Positions 1-7,675 are shown, numbered from the stretch's first letter. The stretch is DNA of 24,799 bases from CAYOHG01 sp964465125 (GCA_964465125.1 CAYXIO010000058.1:1-24799), one strand, 5' to 3'. Notes: a model not told the origin generated them from the letters alone. Translations and numbers: made by a program.

Positions 1-2
1 AG

Positions 3-596
3 CCCAACTTCGTCACGCCGGACGCCAAGGTGGTCACCACGCCGGAGCGGATGTTCAGCGAGCGGGGGCTCGATCCCGCGCAGGCACCGAAGCTGTTCGA
101 AGGCGACTCCGAAGACTGGAACAACGGCCGCGTTCCGTTCTTCATCGATTCGTTCGGCTACCCGATCGTCTACTACGCCGCCAATGCCGCGGTGAAGGCG
201 CCGATCACGAGCGGGACGGCGGGCGGCACCGAATTCGTCGTCGGCCGCTACGACCAGGCCGACAACGCCATCTGGACGGGCTCGGACGGCGCGAACGGCC
301 GCTTCCCGGTCTCCTGCGACGGCGTCGATCTGACCGAGCGCGGACTGCCGAGCGGCACGATCCTGCACCCGATGGGCAACTTCGGCTACGACCCGGACGT
401 CGCGACCTGGCCGCAGTCGGACACGTTCGCGGCGACGATTCTGGATCGCAACATCTTCGAGACGAACAAGCGGCCCAGCGGCGACGGCAAGCTCTGGCCG
501 TACAACGCCGACCGCTTCATCCTGATCTCTCCGGGTAAGGACGGCCTGTGGGGCACGTCGGATGACATCCGCAACTTCTCGACGACCGACGACTAG
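3..596 (+). CDS. GspG-like pseudopilin, C-terminal part (5' end outside window)
   Basis: The frame is open to the left edge, so this is the last 197 residues of a longer protein and its prepilin N-terminus is not visible. It shares two blocks with the next gene. One is a D-x-FGYP-I-x-YY segment (IDSFGYPIVYY here, LDAFGYPILYY in the neighbour). The other is a near-terminal LISPGKDGLWGTSDDI segment, which resembles the calcium-binding C-terminal loop of type II secretion major pseudopilins (DGxxG..DD). I therefore infer a GspG-like, periplasmic, filament-forming or filament-associated subunit. The stop lies 26 nt before the next ATG, consistent with one operon. I cannot say whether it is a major or minor subunit. 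The pairing with the next gene suggests tandem duplication followed by divergence. Confidence 0.72.
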   Translation, partial: PNFVTPDAKVVTTPERMFSERGLDPAQAPKLFEGDSEDWNNGRVPFFIDSFGYPIVYYAANAAVKAPITSGTAGGTEFVVGRYDQADNAIWTGSDGANGRFPVSCDGVDLTERGLPSGTILHPMGNFGYDPDVATWPQSDTFAATILDRNIFETNKRPSGDGKLWPYNADRFILISPGKDGLWGTSDDIRNFSTTDD

Positions 597-622
597 GCGC
601 CGAAGAGCGCAAGGAGAGCGGC

Positions 623-1693
623 ATGCCCGCCCAGCATTCGAATAACGCCGGACGTCGTGGCTTCACGATGGTCGAGCTGCTGACGGTGGTCGCCATCGTG
701 GCGCTGCTGATCGCGATTCTGGTTCCGTCGGTCAACGCGGTGCGGACGCACGCCCGCGTGGCGGCCAGCGAGGCGGCGATCTCCGCGATTTCCACCGGAC
801 TGGAAACGTTTCGGGCGGACGGCCAGGTCGGCGGCGCGTACCCACCGTCCGCGTCGGACAAGCTGAACAACAGCCAGAAGCTCATGTACAAGGTGGACAA
901 CCCGTACGCGACCTCGGACGGCACGCTGATCGAGGTTTCCGGCGCCGGGCTGCTGGTCTGGGCGCTGGCCGGGGCCGACCTGCTGGGAACGCCGGGGTTC
1001 CACACCACGCGAAGCAGCAGCACGTACTGGGGCGACGACACCGACGCGGTGGCCGACGGCGGCAATACCCCCGCGGGCAGCGGCGCCTACGCGATCAACA
1101 CGAACACACAGGAGCCGATTCAGTCGCGCGTCGCGCCGTATGTCGACCTTTCCAAAATCCGCGTCATGACGCGTCAGAAGGGCAGCAACCCCGGCGAGTT
1201 CATCCTGGAGACCGAGGAGCAGGCGGTGGGCCGCGGCGGTGGATCCGCCCCGAGCCGCACGTATCCGATGTTCCTCGACGCCTTCGGCTATCCGATTCTG
1301 TATTACAAGGCCGACCCCGCCGGCCTGAAGATCGCCGATCGCTCGCCGACCGACGGAACGGCCGCCGGCCTCAACCGCGGCGTCTACCACTTCCTCGACA
1401 ACGGCGCGCTGCTGACCGAGAACCTGGGCGGCGGACCGGGCACCAACCAGCCCGTCCTCCAGCTTCGCTCCGACTCGGGCTCAACGCCTCACCTGCTGAC
1501 CTGGGTGATGACACTAGGCGGAGGCGCCGAGACGACCAACTTCGGAAAGTACATCCAGAACAAGGACGTCACGGCCAAGCCAACCCCGCACAACCGCGAC
1601 ACCTTTCTGCTCATCAGTCCCGGCCCGGACGGGCTCTATGGCAGCGGCGACGACATCACCAACTTCCCGAACAACGGCGGTGAATTGAAGTGA
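623..1693 (+). CDS. Prepilin-type GspG-like pseudopilin
   Basis: This 356-residue protein begins with a short basic leader of 13 residues ending RRG, followed by FTMVELLTVVAIVALLIAI. That is a textbook prepilin peptidase site, with Phe at +1, Glu at +5 and a ~20-residue hydrophobic helix. ATG 623 is supported by AAGGAG at 611-616, 6 nt upstream. The C-terminal third has LDAFGYPILYY and an LLISPGPDGLYGSGDDI loop, close to the terminal calcium loop of GspG. It is longer than typical GspG (~145 aa), with a long middle region rich in Gly, Ser and Thr. It would be inserted in the inner membrane, cleaved and methylated by a GspO/PilD-type peptidase, and built into a pseudopilus. Its stop overlaps the start of the next gene by 4 bp (GTGA), so translational coupling is likely. 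Confidence 0.85.
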   Translation: MPAQHSNNAGRRGFTMVELLTVVAIVALLIAILVPSVNAVRTHARVAASEAAISAISTGLETFRADGQVGGAYPPSASDKLNNSQKLMYKVDNPYATSDGTLIEVSGAGLLVWALAGADLLGTPGFHTTRSSSTYWGDDTDAVADGGNTPAGSGAYAINTNTQEPIQSRVAPYVDLSKIRVMTRQKGSNPGEFILETEEQAVGRGGGSAPSRTYPMFLDAFGYPILYYKADPAGLKIADRSPTDGTAAGLNRGVYHFLDNGALLTENLGGGPGTNQPVLQLRSDSGSTPHLLTWVMTLGGGAETTNFGKYIQNKDVTAKPTPHNRDTFLLISPGPDGLYGSGDDITNFPNNGGELK

Positions 1694-2799
1694 CGCAGGC
1701 ACGGGCGACCGCGGATGCGCAGGCACGCAGGGCACAGCCACGGCCGCGGCCGTGCAAGGCGCGCACGCCGCGCACTGCGGCGCTTCGTCTCTTCGTCGCT
1801 TCGCCGCTTCCGCGCGGCTTCACGCTCATCGAGCTGCTCGTCGCGATGCTCGTCATCGGCCTGCTGATCGCCATGATCTCGGCGGTCGCGAATACCGCGA
1901 TCTACCAGCAGCGCTCGGCGCTGACGCAGCGGATCATGCAGAACACGCTGCTGGCGATCGATCAGTTTGCGACCGAGGACCCGCTGCGCTCGGTCTACGA
2001 CAGCCGCGACCGGGCGACGTTCGGTGCGTATCCGCCTTATCAGCTCGCCAACGTGTCCGATCCGGCGGATTCGGACACCGTCGCCGGCGCGCTCGAGCCG
2101 AGCTACTCGATGATCGCGTCCCTGGGGGCCGATCTGCCGAACGGCCTGAGCGAACGGCTCTATTTCGACCTGGGCGGCGGTTCGAGCGGCGGCAACATTG
2201 CCGACTACGTCAACATCCGCGGGCCGGATGCCGACGACGACAATCGCGCCTTGTCCGCGTATCTGACGGTCTTCGCGCCGACCTCGCTTCGGCAGATCGG
2301 CAGCGATGCCCTGCGACCGCTCAACCCGTCGGTCCACGAATACGTGAATCCGACCGGGGCCGGGTTTTCCGTCGGCGGGGGCCAGGCCCTTGCGGATATC
2401 GGCGTGGTCGACGTTCTCGGAATCCACGACGGCTGGGGCGTTCCGCTCGACTATTTCTTCTATGTTAAGCTGGCCTGGGCCGTGCAGCCGAGCACCGGGC
2501 AGGCCGGGTGGACGGTCGTCGATCGCCGGCCGGTGCTGCGTTCGCGCGGCATGAAGCGCGAGACCTACGACACATGGAAGGCGGTTTCCGCGACGGGCGA
2601 TTTGCAGGCTGCGGCGGTCTATAACGACAAGTCGCGCTGGCTGCTGACCAGCGAGCTGCCGAAGCCGTGGGCTCCCGCTCGGGTCAACGGGCAATTGGTG
2701 TTCACCGCGGGGATTCCGCAGGGTTCGCAGGGCGGCTGGGCGCGGGCCGTCGCGAACCAAGAGACGGACTATTCCTATTACCCAGATCTGGATCCCTGA
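1690..2799 (+). CDS. Prepilin-type pseudopilin, GspG-like, long leader
   Basis: Start GTG 1690 overlaps the upstream TGA (GTGA), and no better in-frame start lies before the cleavage motif. The first 43 residues are basic and low-complexity (Arg, Ala, Pro), ending SPLPRG, then FTLIELLVAMLVIGLLIAMI. Glu at +5 and the hydrophobic helix identify a prepilin. Residues just before the cleavage site (ALRLFVASPLPRG) come from a degenerate stretch of the CT-rich 8-bp repeat. Further on, IHDGWGVPLDYFFYV matches the D-x-[FW]-G-x-P-[IL]-x-Y-[YF] block of the two upstream G-like proteins. The DGxxGxxDD terminal loop they share is not seen; the protein ends ETDYSYYPDLDP. It is probably a diverged G-like subunit, and a minor subunit is possible. 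Confidence 0.8.
   Translation: MTQARATADAQARRAQPRPRPCKARTPRTAALRLFVASPLPRGFTLIELLVAMLVIGLLIAMISAVANTAIYQQRSALTQRIMQNTLLAIDQFATEDPLRSVYDSRDRATFGAYPPYQLANVSDPADSDTVAGALEPSYSMIASLGADLPNGLSERLYFDLGGGSSGGNIADYVNIRGPDADDDNRALSAYLTVFAPTSLRQIGSDALRPLNPSVHEYVNPTGAGFSVGGGQALADIGVVDVLGIHDGWGVPLDYFFYVKLAWAVQPSTGQAGWTVVDRRPVLRSRGMKRETYDTWKAVSATGDLQAAAVYNDKSRWLLTSELPKPWAPARVNGQLVFTAGIPQGSQGGWARAVANQETDYSYYPDLDP
1739..1754. repeat. 16-bp perfect palindrome inside a prepilin leader
   Basis: CACGGCCGCGGCCGTG is its own reverse complement. It lies in the leader-coding part of the third gene, after two copies of GCAGGCACG in the preceding 50 bases. It may be chance in GC-rich DNA or part of the repeat-laden junction between pseudopilin genes. 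No function is evident. Confidence 0.4.
1785..1812 (+). repeat. Degenerate CT-rich 8-bp repeat before prepilin cleavage site
   Basis: Runs of CGTCTCTTCGTCGCTTCGCC resemble the CGTCTCTC repeat seen cleanly at 4112-4173. The array ends a few codons before the GFTLIE codons, as in the other long-leader prepilins. Coding-strand orientation is pyrimidine-rich. Confidence 0.5.
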
Positions 2800-2853
2800 C
2801 GCCGCGCAAAACTCGCGGCCGTTCGCCCGCAGCGGCGGACTTCTGGTGCGATC

Positions 2854-2859
2854 TATAAT
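2854..2859 (+). promoter_or_regulatory. Possible -10 element (TATAAT) before the GspH-like gene
   Basis: A perfect TATAAT stands in the 94-nt gap between the third and fourth pseudopilin genes, ending 35 nt before the TTG start, in otherwise very GC-rich sequence. No convincing TTGACA-like -35 is present at 16-18 nt spacing. An internal operon promoter is possible; evidence is the single hexamer. Confidence 0.35.
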
Positions 2860-2893
2860 TCGTCGGTGACACGGCTCATTCAGGAGCAACGGC

Positions 2894-3871
2894 TTGTTGT
2901 ATCGGCGTGAAGCAACGAGGTCAGTGAACCGAGCGGAGAGCGCGCGTGTGCGCACGTTGCATCGCGTCGTTCGCAACGCGGGCGTTACCTGCACCGGGTC
3001 TCGGCGTCTCCGCGTCTCTGCGGCTCGACCTCGCCGCCCCGCCTTCACCCTGGTCGAGCTCCTCGCGGTGATCTTCATCATCGCGATTGTGCTGGCGATC
3101 GGCATTCCGGCGTTCAACAGCGTTACGCGCGAGGCCCGGTTCAGCCAGGCGCGCCAGCAGGTTCAAGGCGTGCTCTCGCGGGCGTACGTCAAGGCGGTCG
3201 CCGACCGCTCGATGACGGCGGTGCGCTTCTCGCCGGCGAAGTGGGAGGCCCAGGACCTGAACAGCGTGAGCACGGTCAATCGGTCAGGGCGCCAGGCGCT
3301 GGTGACCTACCGCTACGCGTCGACCAGCAGCATGAACCCAGCCAACGTCGGTACGGTGGTCTACGGCGAGCGCTTCGAGCGCACCGATGCTGAGCCGGTC
3401 ATTCTGCCCGACGACGTCTGGGTGGCGCCGTCGGAGGTGTTCGATCTGTCGGACAAGCCTCGCGCCGATGAGATTCTGTACGGGCAGCCGGATCAGTTCA
3501 CTCTCGACGCGACCAAGGGCGCGACGAACTTCTACAACGCCGACGACTTCCTGGTGGTGTTCGATCCGCAGACCGGGCCGGTCGCGAGTACGCCGCGGCG
3601 CTCCTGGACGGTGCGTGCGTACGATCCGGTTCAGAAATACGAGACCATGGGCGACGCGAGTACGTACGACGCCGCGACGGGTGAGTACGGCACGAGATTC
3701 ATGCGATTGAACTTCACCGGGCTGGTGCTGTACCAGCGCGGGCCGTTCCTGACGGTGGCCGGCAATAGCGATGCGGATGCGCGCCGGGCGGCCCTGTCGC
3801 GGTTTGGTGACGTGTACGGAATCAACCGCACGGGCGGAGCGCTCGTGCCGGTTCCCAAGACCGGAGGTTGA
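2894..3871 (+). CDS. Prepilin-type minor pseudopilin, GspH/FimT-like
   Basis: The best start is TTG 2894, because CAGGAG at 2881-2886 is a good ribosome-binding site 7 nt upstream and no ATG exists before the cleavage motif. The 50-residue leader ends RPRRPA, then FTLVELLAVIFIIAIVLAIGI (Glu at +5). The next block, SQARQQVQGVLSRAYVKAVADRSMTAVRF, follows the GspH/FimT pattern of a helix ending in an ARSEAV-like stretch and then a beta strand. Position after the G-like genes and before an I-like gene also fits GspH. Mature length is ~275 aa, longer than usual GspH. The leader contains SRRLRVSAARPRRPA, from a degenerate CT-rich repeat. It is predicted to be part of the pseudopilus tip complex in the inner membrane and periplasm. 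Confidence 0.75.
   Translation: MLYRREATRSVNRAESARVRTLHRVVRNAGVTCTGSRRLRVSAARPRRPAFTLVELLAVIFIIAIVLAIGIPAFNSVTREARFSQARQQVQGVLSRAYVKAVADRSMTAVRFSPAKWEAQDLNSVSTVNRSGRQALVTYRYASTSSMNPANVGTVVYGERFERTDAEPVILPDDVWVAPSEVFDLSDKPRADEILYGQPDQFTLDATKGATNFYNADDFLVVFDPQTGPVASTPRRSWTVRAYDPVQKYETMGDASTYDAATGEYGTRFMRLNFTGLVLYQRGPFLTVAGNSDADARRAALSRFGDVYGINRTGGALVPVPKTGG
2998..3024 (+). repeat. Degenerate CT-rich 8-bp repeat in GspH-like leader
   Basis: GTCTCGGCGTCTCCGCGTCT shows an 8-nt period related to CGTCTCTC. It encodes SRRLRVSA, in the same reading register relative to the cleavage site as in the neighbouring pseudopilins. Confidence 0.5.
3863..3868 (+). promoter_or_regulatory. Ribosome-binding site deciding the GTG 3878 start
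   Basis: GGAGGT at the very end of the GspH-like gene lies 9 nt before GTG 3878. This strong site supports a start far upstream of the prepilin motif and so a 100-residue leader for the next gene. Confidence 0.55.
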
Positions 3872-3877
3872 GCAGAC

Positions 3878-5713
3878 GTGCGTGGCGCATGCGGACAGGC
3901 TGAGACGGTTCGAGCGGGGCGGGGCGCGGCGCGCTCCGTTACGCCCGCTGGCCCAGGATGCGACGCGCTGCGATCGAGATCTGACGCGCGCGGCGAGATT
4001 CCTCGTCGCCGCGCTCCTTGGAAAGACGGTGCGGCGGTGGCCGCGGCACGAACGGCCGACGATCGGTTGGAAAGCCGGAAGGTCGGCAGGTCGGAAGTCC
4101 GGGATTCCACTCCGTCTCTCCGCCTCTCTGTCTCTCCGTCTCTTCGTCTCTCCGTCTCTCCGTCTCTCCGTCCCGCCTTCAGCATCGCCGAACTGCTGAT
4201 CGCGCTGATCGTGCTTGGCATCGGGCTGCTGTTCATCGCCGCGGCGATTCCCGTCGGCGTCCGCTACACCGAGCAGACGCTCAATCTCACGCTGGGGGAT
4301 GCGGCGGCGACGAACGCGATGGAGCAGGTCGAGCTGGCGCTGGCAACGTCGACTTCGCTGGTGAACGTGGACGTCGCGGGCGTCTCTCCCGCCGACGCTC
4401 GCTCGGATCGCATCTTCCGCCCGCGCAACGGCCAGATCGGCGCCGCGGTGGGCACGCCTCCCGACGTCGTCATCAACCAGGCGAACGACGCGTACGAGCC
4501 ACTGGTCAAGGTGCGCCCGCTCGTGTTGAACAACTTCCAGCGGACGAACAACAACCCGCCGTGGGAGGAGACCGTCGATCCGGCGGAATCGATCATCACC
4601 GAGTACCTGATCGCCGTCGGGTTCAAATTCGACATGAGCAACCCGATCCGCGAAGTCGACGTGCCGTTCGGGTACAACCCACCGATCGGGCTGGAGGATG
4701 GTCCGCTCCTGCCCGCGGCGGCGCGGGTCTTTCCGCCGATGGATGCCACGACGCGCTTTAAAGTCGCGGACTTCCTCAACGGTGTTCAGGGGCAGGAGCC
4801 CTATCGCCGTTACGAGCCGCGCTACGGCACGGACAACAGTCCGCCGCAGTTGGGCGATTCCGACTTCGAGCAGATCGAGGCCAAGCGTGTCGCCGCGCGG
4901 CGCGTCTCGTGGACGGCGTTCTACCGGCGCATCTCGTACGACCGCGCCGAGCCCGGCCCCGATGGGGTTATGAGCGGGCTGCCGCCCAGCGGCGACGACG
5001 TGCTTGTCCCAGGCGATCCGCTGCTCTACGAGATCATCATCGTGGTGACGGCGCGGCCGTCCGAGCAGCATCGCTTCGCGGTGCAGGACCTGAGCAACGG
5101 CGCGGGCTTCGGGCGGTTCATCACGCCACGCGCGACTCTGCCGAATTCAACTTTGGCCGACGATTTCGGCGCGGATGTGCTTTGCCCGGTTCCGTGGCTG
5201 GTGATGTTCGATGATTCGGCGGGCCCGCTGCCGCTGCCGCTGCTCAATCAGGGGGGCGCGAACAACTTCGATCCGGACTGCACGGTTAATCCGCAGCGCA
5301 CGCCGGAACTGGATTTCATCGATCGACCGACGCTGACGTTCAAGGTCAGCCAGACGCTCGGCTCGATGCTGCCGGTCGGGAGCATCTTCATCCCGGCGCT
5401 CAACGACGCGCGGACCAACTGTGCCGATCGCGCGAGCGGCTTTGTCCCGCACGCGCCGGAGTCGCTTCCGATCTACGAGGTTGTGCAGCGGCCCGACCCG
5501 CGGACGGTGATCGTCAAGAACAACGGCTTCTACCCGTGGGTCGCGTCGAACAACCCGCAGGACACGATGGCCTGGCCGGTCTGGGTGATTCCGCCGGCGT
5601 TTGCGTCGCGCGGCATGAACGCCGACCGCGTGAACAGCCAGCCGGTGTTCGAGAACCAGTCGCCGATCCTGACGGTGCTGCGGAAGGTTGTTCGTCTGCC
5701 GGAGTCGAAGTGA
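3878..5713 (+). CDS. Prepilin-type minor pseudopilin, GspI/PilV-like, very long leader
   Basis: The prepilin block is PAFSIAELLIALIVLGIGLLFIA. Glu at +5 and the VLGIGLL run are typical of GspI and PilV. With GTG 3878, Phe+1 is residue 101, so the leader is 100 residues against the usual 6-30. The leader contains KVGRSEVRDSTPS followed by repeated LRLSVSPS, encoded by a dispersed composite repeat. Later in-frame starts, GTG 4037 (47-residue leader) and TTG 4067, are possible but lack clear ribosome-binding sites. The mature part is ~511 residues with no domain I recognise; GspI is normally ~120. It sits between H-like and J-like genes, the classical order. It overlaps the most upstream possible start of the next gene but not the preferred one. 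Confidence 0.75.
   Translation: MRGACGQAETVRAGRGAARSVTPAGPGCDALRSRSDARGEIPRRRAPWKDGAAVAAARTADDRLESRKVGRSEVRDSTPSLRLSVSPSLRLSVSPSLRPAFSIAELLIALIVLGIGLLFIAAAIPVGVRYTEQTLNLTLGDAAATNAMEQVELALATSTSLVNVDVAGVSPADARSDRIFRPRNGQIGAAVGTPPDVVINQANDAYEPLVKVRPLVLNNFQRTNNNPPWEETVDPAESIITEYLIAVGFKFDMSNPIREVDVPFGYNPPIGLEDGPLLPAAARVFPPMDATTRFKVADFLNGVQGQEPYRRYEPRYGTDNSPPQLGDSDFEQIEAKRVAARRVSWTAFYRRISYDRAEPGPDGVMSGLPPSGDDVLVPGDPLLYEIIIVVTARPSEQHRFAVQDLSNGAGFGRFITPRATLPNSTLADDFGADVLCPVPWLVMFDDSAGPLPLPLLNQGGANNFDPDCTVNPQRTPELDFIDRPTLTFKVSQTLGSMLPVGSIFIPALNDARTNCADRASGFVPHAPESLPIYEVVQRPDPRTVIVKNNGFYPWVASNNPQDTMAWPVWVIPPAFASRGMNADRVNSQPVFENQSPILTVLRKVVRLPESK
4074..4173 (+). repeat. Composite dispersed repeat, copy A (side module plus 8-bp CT array), in frame
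   Basis: Bases ~4077-4111 form a GGTCGGCAGGTCGGAAGTCC-type module. Bases ~4112-4173 form an array of CGTCTCTC with variants CGCCTCTC and CGTCTCTT. The module plus array start matches, in reverse complement, bases 12104-12154, with 7 mismatches over 51 positions in my hand alignment. The array has an 8-nt period, so translation cycles through three frames and repeats every 8 residues (LRLSVSPS). Confidence 0.85.
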
Positions 5714-5768
5714 GGGGGAGAGGAAGAGACGGAGAGAAGAAGAGACGGAGAGACGGAGAGACGAAGTG
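5714..5768 (+). repeat. GA-rich 8-bp repeat array after the GspI-like stop codon
   Basis: Directly after the stop the + strand carries repeated GAGACGGA and variants. This is the opposite orientation to the arrays before cleavage sites. Its right part (5741-5766) is the reverse complement of 5950-5975 with one mismatch over 26 bases. GGAG cores inside the array resemble Shine-Dalgarno sites. Confidence 0.85.
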
Positions 5769-5840
5769 AGTAGGAGGGGCACACACCGCGAGGCAAGCCG
5801 TTCTCATGCCCGGTGGGTGGCGCGAGAGAGCGACAAGAGC

Positions 5841-7538
5841 ATGTATAGCCGGGATGGCGACAATTCGAGCGTGTGGCGAAGCGCAAGGCGGGTCGGGCCG
5901 TCGAAACCGGCACCCGTTGAATGCGCCGCGGCGGGCGCAGGTTCGCGCCCTTCGTCTCTCCGTCTCACCGTCTCTGGGTCTCTGCTTCCCCCCGCCTTCA
6001 CCCTGATCGAAACGCTCGTGTCGCTGGCGGTGCTGGTGATCGCGATTTCGATCGTGACCGGGGTGTTCGCGCTGACGAGCAAGACCGCGGCCCAGGCCAC
6101 CGCCGTCGCGGATATCGAGGCCGCTCTGCGCGGCTTCTTTCTTGAGATGGAAGAGGACCTGAAGGGGGTCGATCCGTCGCGCAGCGTGCTGGTGATCTAC
6201 GGGCGAACGCAGAAAGCGGCCCGCAACGCGGATGAGCTCGCCGCCGCCCTCGGCAGCAGCAACGGAACGCCGGCCTGGCGCGTGCTGGTGGGCGATCCGG
6301 CCAGCCTGCCGAACAACTACGACCCGCGCTTCGTGCCCAATGTCACCGGCGACACGATGCCGAACGGCTCGCCGATCTACAGCGATCCGCGGGCCGACAT
6401 TCTGATGTTCTTCACGGAGCGCATGCTGGCGTCGAACGCTCCGCCCAAGGCGCAATCGCTGGTCGGCGATCCGGACGCCGCGTTCCAGTACAGTCTCCAG
6501 CTCGGTGCGAAGGTCGCCCCGGCTCAGATCGTCTACGGACATGGTTCGTTCGCCACCGTGACGCCGAACGGGACCGGGGCGTATTTCTGGTCGAATCCGC
6601 AGCACATTGAGGTCACGGCCGGTAACCAGAATGACGACATCAGCCCGGTCGCGGCCAGCGAGTGGATGCTGACGCGCCGCGTGGGTCTGCCGGAGCCGTA
6701 TCCGGGCGGTGCTGTCGGCGGTCCTGGACTGGTTTCGCCGCCCGCGTTCACGGGTGACGGCAGCGGCAACGCCACGAGCGACGACTTCACCCGCATTCTG
6801 CGCGGCTTCAGCGAGGACACGGCGCTCGCGGGCGACTCGATCGTCAATCTGAACAACGCGGCCTACAACGGCAACTTCGACTTTCTGACCTACCTCTCCT
6901 ACTTCGCGCCGTACGATCCGACCAACTCCGGACAGCCGACCGGGTTGGCCGAACGCTCGCCTTACGACATCGACGACGTCGTCTCGGGGCCGGGGACGCT
7001 GGGTGCGTGGACGCTCTCCGGCGGCCGGAACGCCGACCTGGTGAACAACGTGCTCTACCCGGGCGGCCGGACGGCTCGTCACCACGTTTCGACCGTGCTG
7101 CGCGATTGCCCTCCCGAGCTTCAGAGCAATCGAGCGTTGCAGATTCTGCCGGGCTGCGCCTGGTTCCAGGTCGAGTTCCTAATGCCCGAGGACCCGCGCA
7201 ACGCGCCCGACCACCCGCTTTCGCAGCAGCGCAACGACGTGCCGCGCTGGGTGGAGGTGCCGGCGGGGCAGACGTACGCGTTCGTTCCCGATTCGGCCGA
7301 GAACCGGACGTTGGTCGAGCAGCAATTGAACGCCGACGGGACTGCCGTCGCGGGAACCCGGCTCGACACGTTCGGCCGCTTGATTCCGCCGGTGGCGCCG
7401 TTCGTAGCGCCGGACACGCCCGACAACCGCCGCGTGCGCCTGTGGCCGTACGCGATCCGGATCACGGTGCGGGTGTTTGACCAGGACGGCAAGCTGGACG
7501 AGCCGCTGGTGCGCAGCATGATCCACCGGTTCAATTAG
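5841..7538 (+). CDS. Prepilin-type minor pseudopilin, GspJ-like
   Basis: The reading frame is open from 5688, overlapping the previous gene. I prefer ATG 5841, which gives 565 residues; GTG 5766, at the end of a GA-rich array with GGAG cores, is an alternative. From 5841 the leader is 52 residues, ending SLLPPA, then FTLIETLVSLAVLVIAISIVTG (Glu at +5). The helix continues into an ADIEAALRGFFLEMEEDLKG segment similar to the GspJ region, where a long helix precedes the R-D-L motif. Position between I-like and K-like genes supports J. The mature chain is ~513 aa, about 2.5 times usual GspJ, with Asn- and Pro-rich segments. The leader's SSLRLTVSGSLLP derives from the CT-rich repeat. It is predicted to be a tip-complex subunit. 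Confidence 0.72.
   Translation: MYSRDGDNSSVWRSARRVGPSKPAPVECAAAGAGSRPSSLRLTVSGSLLPPAFTLIETLVSLAVLVIAISIVTGVFALTSKTAAQATAVADIEAALRGFFLEMEEDLKGVDPSRSVLVIYGRTQKAARNADELAAALGSSNGTPAWRVLVGDPASLPNNYDPRFVPNVTGDTMPNGSPIYSDPRADILMFFTERMLASNAPPKAQSLVGDPDAAFQYSLQLGAKVAPAQIVYGHGSFATVTPNGTGAYFWSNPQHIEVTAGNQNDDISPVAASEWMLTRRVGLPEPYPGGAVGGPGLVSPPAFTGDGSGNATSDDFTRILRGFSEDTALAGDSIVNLNNAAYNGNFDFLTYLSYFAPYDPTNSGQPTGLAERSPYDIDDVVSGPGTLGAWTLSGGRNADLVNNVLYPGGRTARHHVSTVLRDCPPELQSNRALQILPGCAWFQVEFLMPEDPRNAPDHPLSQQRNDVPRWVEVPAGQTYAFVPDSAENRTLVEQQLNADGTAVAGTRLDTFGRLIPPVAPFVAPDTPDNRRVRLWPYAIRITVRVFDQDGKLDEPLVRSMIHRFN
5950..5990 (+). repeat. CT-rich 8-bp repeat in GspJ-like leader
   Basis: CTTCGTCTCTCCGTCTC followed by CCGTCTCTG lies just before the PPAFTLIE codons. 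It pairs as an inverted repeat with 5741-5766 (25 of 26 bases), with a 183-nt spacer. Confidence 0.8.
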
Positions 7539-7642
7539 CGGGCGGACGACGGCGGCACTCGGACGCTCCGACAGGTTCTAAGCCGTTGCATTACAAGACG
7601 TTTCGCCCTTGCGGGGACGCGTGGGAGCTTTGACCGGACCGC

Positions 7643-7675
7643 GATAATCCTACTGAAGGGACGCAGGGACGCAGG
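7643..7675 (+). promoter_or_regulatory. Gap before giant GspK: -10-like GATAAT and short GA repeat
   Basis: The 177-nt gap between the J-like and K-like genes holds GATAAT at 7643-7648, 68 nt before the ATG, with no clear -35. About 10 bases later come two and a half copies of GGGACGCA (7658-7675), a variant of the 8-bp repeat. An internal promoter is possible but weakly supported. Confidence 0.25.

Noticed and set aside
1636..3117. Long - strand open frame of 493 residues opposite the pseudopilins
   Set aside because: Composition is Arg-rich with no domain or ribosome-binding site; it mirrors the well-supported + strand prepilin genes. Long antisense frames are expected in GC-rich DNA.
4112..4173. 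CRISPR array
   Set aside because: The units are 8 bp, directly abutting, with no unique spacers and no cas genes nearby.
3284..5071. Long - strand open frame of 595 residues
   Set aside because: Arg/Val/His-rich antisense product of the H-like and I-like genes, with no recognisable domain.
5714..5990. Insertion sequence or transposon with inverted ends
   Set aside because: The inverted arms are satellite arrays, the interior has no transposase and no target duplication is visible.
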